A program made the translations under genes and the position numbers. From NCBI GenBank assembly GCA_003230435.1, contig QIDW01000149.1:1-8257 (forward strand): a DNA stretch of 8,257 nt, in the 5' to 3' direction. The notes under the pieces are model-generated. The model did no database searches. It had not been told where the DNA came from and saw nothing but the letters and a program-made list of their open reading frames with translations. Origin of the DNA: Acidimicrobiia bacterium. GTDB lineage: Bacteria; Actinomycetota; Acidimicrobiia; Spongiisociales; ZC4RG35. Below, piece after piece: positions 7,609 through 8,257 of the stretch. The first letter of the stretch is position 1, and every line of letters begins with the position of its first letter.

Positions 7609-8118
7609 GTGCGGATTCTCGTTGCCACTACCGGTGTGCTTCCCGCCGTTCCGGTCGCCGGCTTTTGCAAGCTTCTGATGGGAGAAAACCCGAGCATCAC
7701 TGTGATGACAGTGATACGCGTCCCCAGGTCCTTTCTCGAATCGCTGGACGACGATGTGCGGCGCTCCTTTCTCGATAGGAACGAGGACGAGTCGTCGAGT
7801 GCTGAGGAAAAGGCGGCCCGCTACCTGGAGGAGAGGGGCCAGAAGACGGTGGACCCGATTTGTGCGGCCCTGGCCGCGGAAAACATCGAGTGCGACATTC
7901 GTTTTGTCGATGGCGACGATCCTGCCGAGGCAATCATCCAGACTGCCGCCAAAGTAGACGCCGAGATGGTGATCATGGGGGCCACCCGCCGTCTCTTCAC
8001 CGAAGAGGCTTGGCGGAGCGTCTCGGCCCGTGTGATGACCAACTCCCATCTCCCTGTTCTCTTGGTGCCGGGAACCAAGATCGAGGACACCATGGAGATG
8101 CCAATCATTGAGGCGTAA
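7609..8118 (+). CDS. UspA-like universal stress protein with degenerate nucleotide-binding motif
   Basis: A 169-residue single-domain Usp-like protein. The start MRILVATTG corresponds to the first Usp strand, and DAEMVIMGATRR (118-128) through SVSARVMTNSHLPVLLVP (137-154) matches the C-terminal half, including the final strand. The canonical ATP motif G-X2-G-X9-G-S/T is broken: the first Gly (124) is present, but the second is Arg127 and the final Gly-Ser is Arg-Ser. The strand-1 Asp (usually ATDGS) is also replaced (ATTG). A non-ATP-binding, UspA-type mode is therefore inferred. GTG at 7609 was chosen because it aligns with the usual MxxILVAT start and has a TANNNT box seven bases upstream. 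TTG at 7570 (182 residues) is in frame but lacks a ribosome site. The gene is divergent from the FO-synthase operon and followed by at least 139 bp without a clear gene. Confidence 0.85.
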   Translation: MRILVATTGVLPAVPVAGFCKLLMGENPSITVMTVIRVPRSFLESLDDDVRRSFLDRNEDESSSAEEKAARYLEERGQKTVDPICAALAAENIECDIRFVDGDDPAEAIIQTAAKVDAEMVIMGATRRLFTEEAWRSVSARVMTNSHLPVLLVPGTKIEDTMEMPIIEA

Positions 8119-8257
8119 CACGAGGACAAGACCTCCCGCACCAAGATCCCGGTGGCGGTACTAGAGCCTTTCTACACGATCGAATCTCTTCTTCGAGGTT
8201 GCCCGCGGAAATCTGTCCCAGCCAGTCCGTACCTTGTGGAGTATGGACTTCGATCAA
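8119..8257. other. Terminal stretch without an assignable gene
   Basis: These 139 bases follow the stress-protein stop. An imperfect inverted repeat (CCGCACC at 8136-8142, GGTGGCGG at 8151-8158, one bulge) lies 17 bp past the stop but has no T-run, so it is a poor terminator candidate. All three minus-strand frames are open from the window edge for 26 to 50 codons. One reads LIEVHTPQGTDWLGQ and ends near 8106; another ends with KKRFDRVERL near 8161. A minus-strand gene could end here, but no frame is recognisable. An ATG at 8243 on the plus strand is followed by only four codons. Confidence 0.4.

Noticed and set aside
6617..7678. Plus-strand open frame of 353 codons
   Set aside because: It lies antisense to the SDR and flavin reductase genes, both of which have full family motifs and strong ribosome sites. 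Its own translation is rich in Arg, His and Pro with no recognisable motif, typical of a high-G+C shadow frame.
7534..8121. Minus-strand open frame of 195 codons opposite the stress-protein gene
   Set aside because: The plus-strand product has the Usp strands and the conserved SVSARV segment; the antisense product has no recognisable features.
8136..8158. Intrinsic terminator after the stress-protein gene
   Set aside because: The inverted repeat is short, has a bulge and is not followed by a T-run; kept only as a remark on the terminal stretch.
8170..8200. tRNA T-arm-like string GATCGAATCT
   Set aside because: No flanking five-base stem, no acceptor stem and no anticodon arm can be drawn on either strand.

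Overview
The window looks like bacterial chromosome from a moderately high-G+C actinobacterium (about 60% G+C by eye, not computed). The basis is the long Lhr-family helicase, an FO-synthase (cofactor F420) locus whose two proteins resemble the two halves of actinobacterial FbiC, strong AGGAGG ribosome sites and frequent GTG/TTG starts. Acidimicrobiia or a related deep lineage is a guess from the split FbiC. Coding density is very high, and I see no mobile element, CRISPR array, rRNA or tRNA.

Layout. (1) Bases 1-3216, plus strand: the C-terminal 1071 residues of an Lhr-type superfamily 2 helicase. The reading frame is open from the first base, and the ATPase motifs lie left of the window. (2) Bases 7561 down to 3224, minus strand: a compact four-gene operon in the order flavin reductase, short-chain dehydrogenase/reductase (SDR), CofG, CofH. 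Spacing tightens downstream: 48 bp, then a probable 29-bp overlap, then a 4-bp ATGA overlap. The operon runs convergently into lhr with 7 bp between the two stop codons. (3) Bases 7609-8118, plus strand: a divergent universal-stress-protein gene. Only 47 bp separate its likely start from the operon's first ATG. (4) Bases 8119-8257: a short terminal stretch with no assignable gene.

How the genes work together. CofG and CofH are the radical-SAM enzymes that make 7,8-didemethyl-8-hydroxy-5-deazariboflavin (FO), the chromophore of F420, from tyrosine and the riboflavin intermediate 5-amino-6-ribitylaminouracil. The flavin reductase and SDR upstream are redox enzymes of unproven substrate that probably share a transcript with FO synthesis. 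No other F420 genes (cofC, cofD, cofE) are in view.

The most interesting feature is a roughly 250-residue N-terminal extension on CofH. Its first ~185 residues form an additional domain that looks like an alternating alpha/beta fold, with a weak eye-level resemblance to the N-terminal part of type II (archaeal-type) 3-dehydroquinate synthase. The remainder of the window is ordinary housekeeping content.
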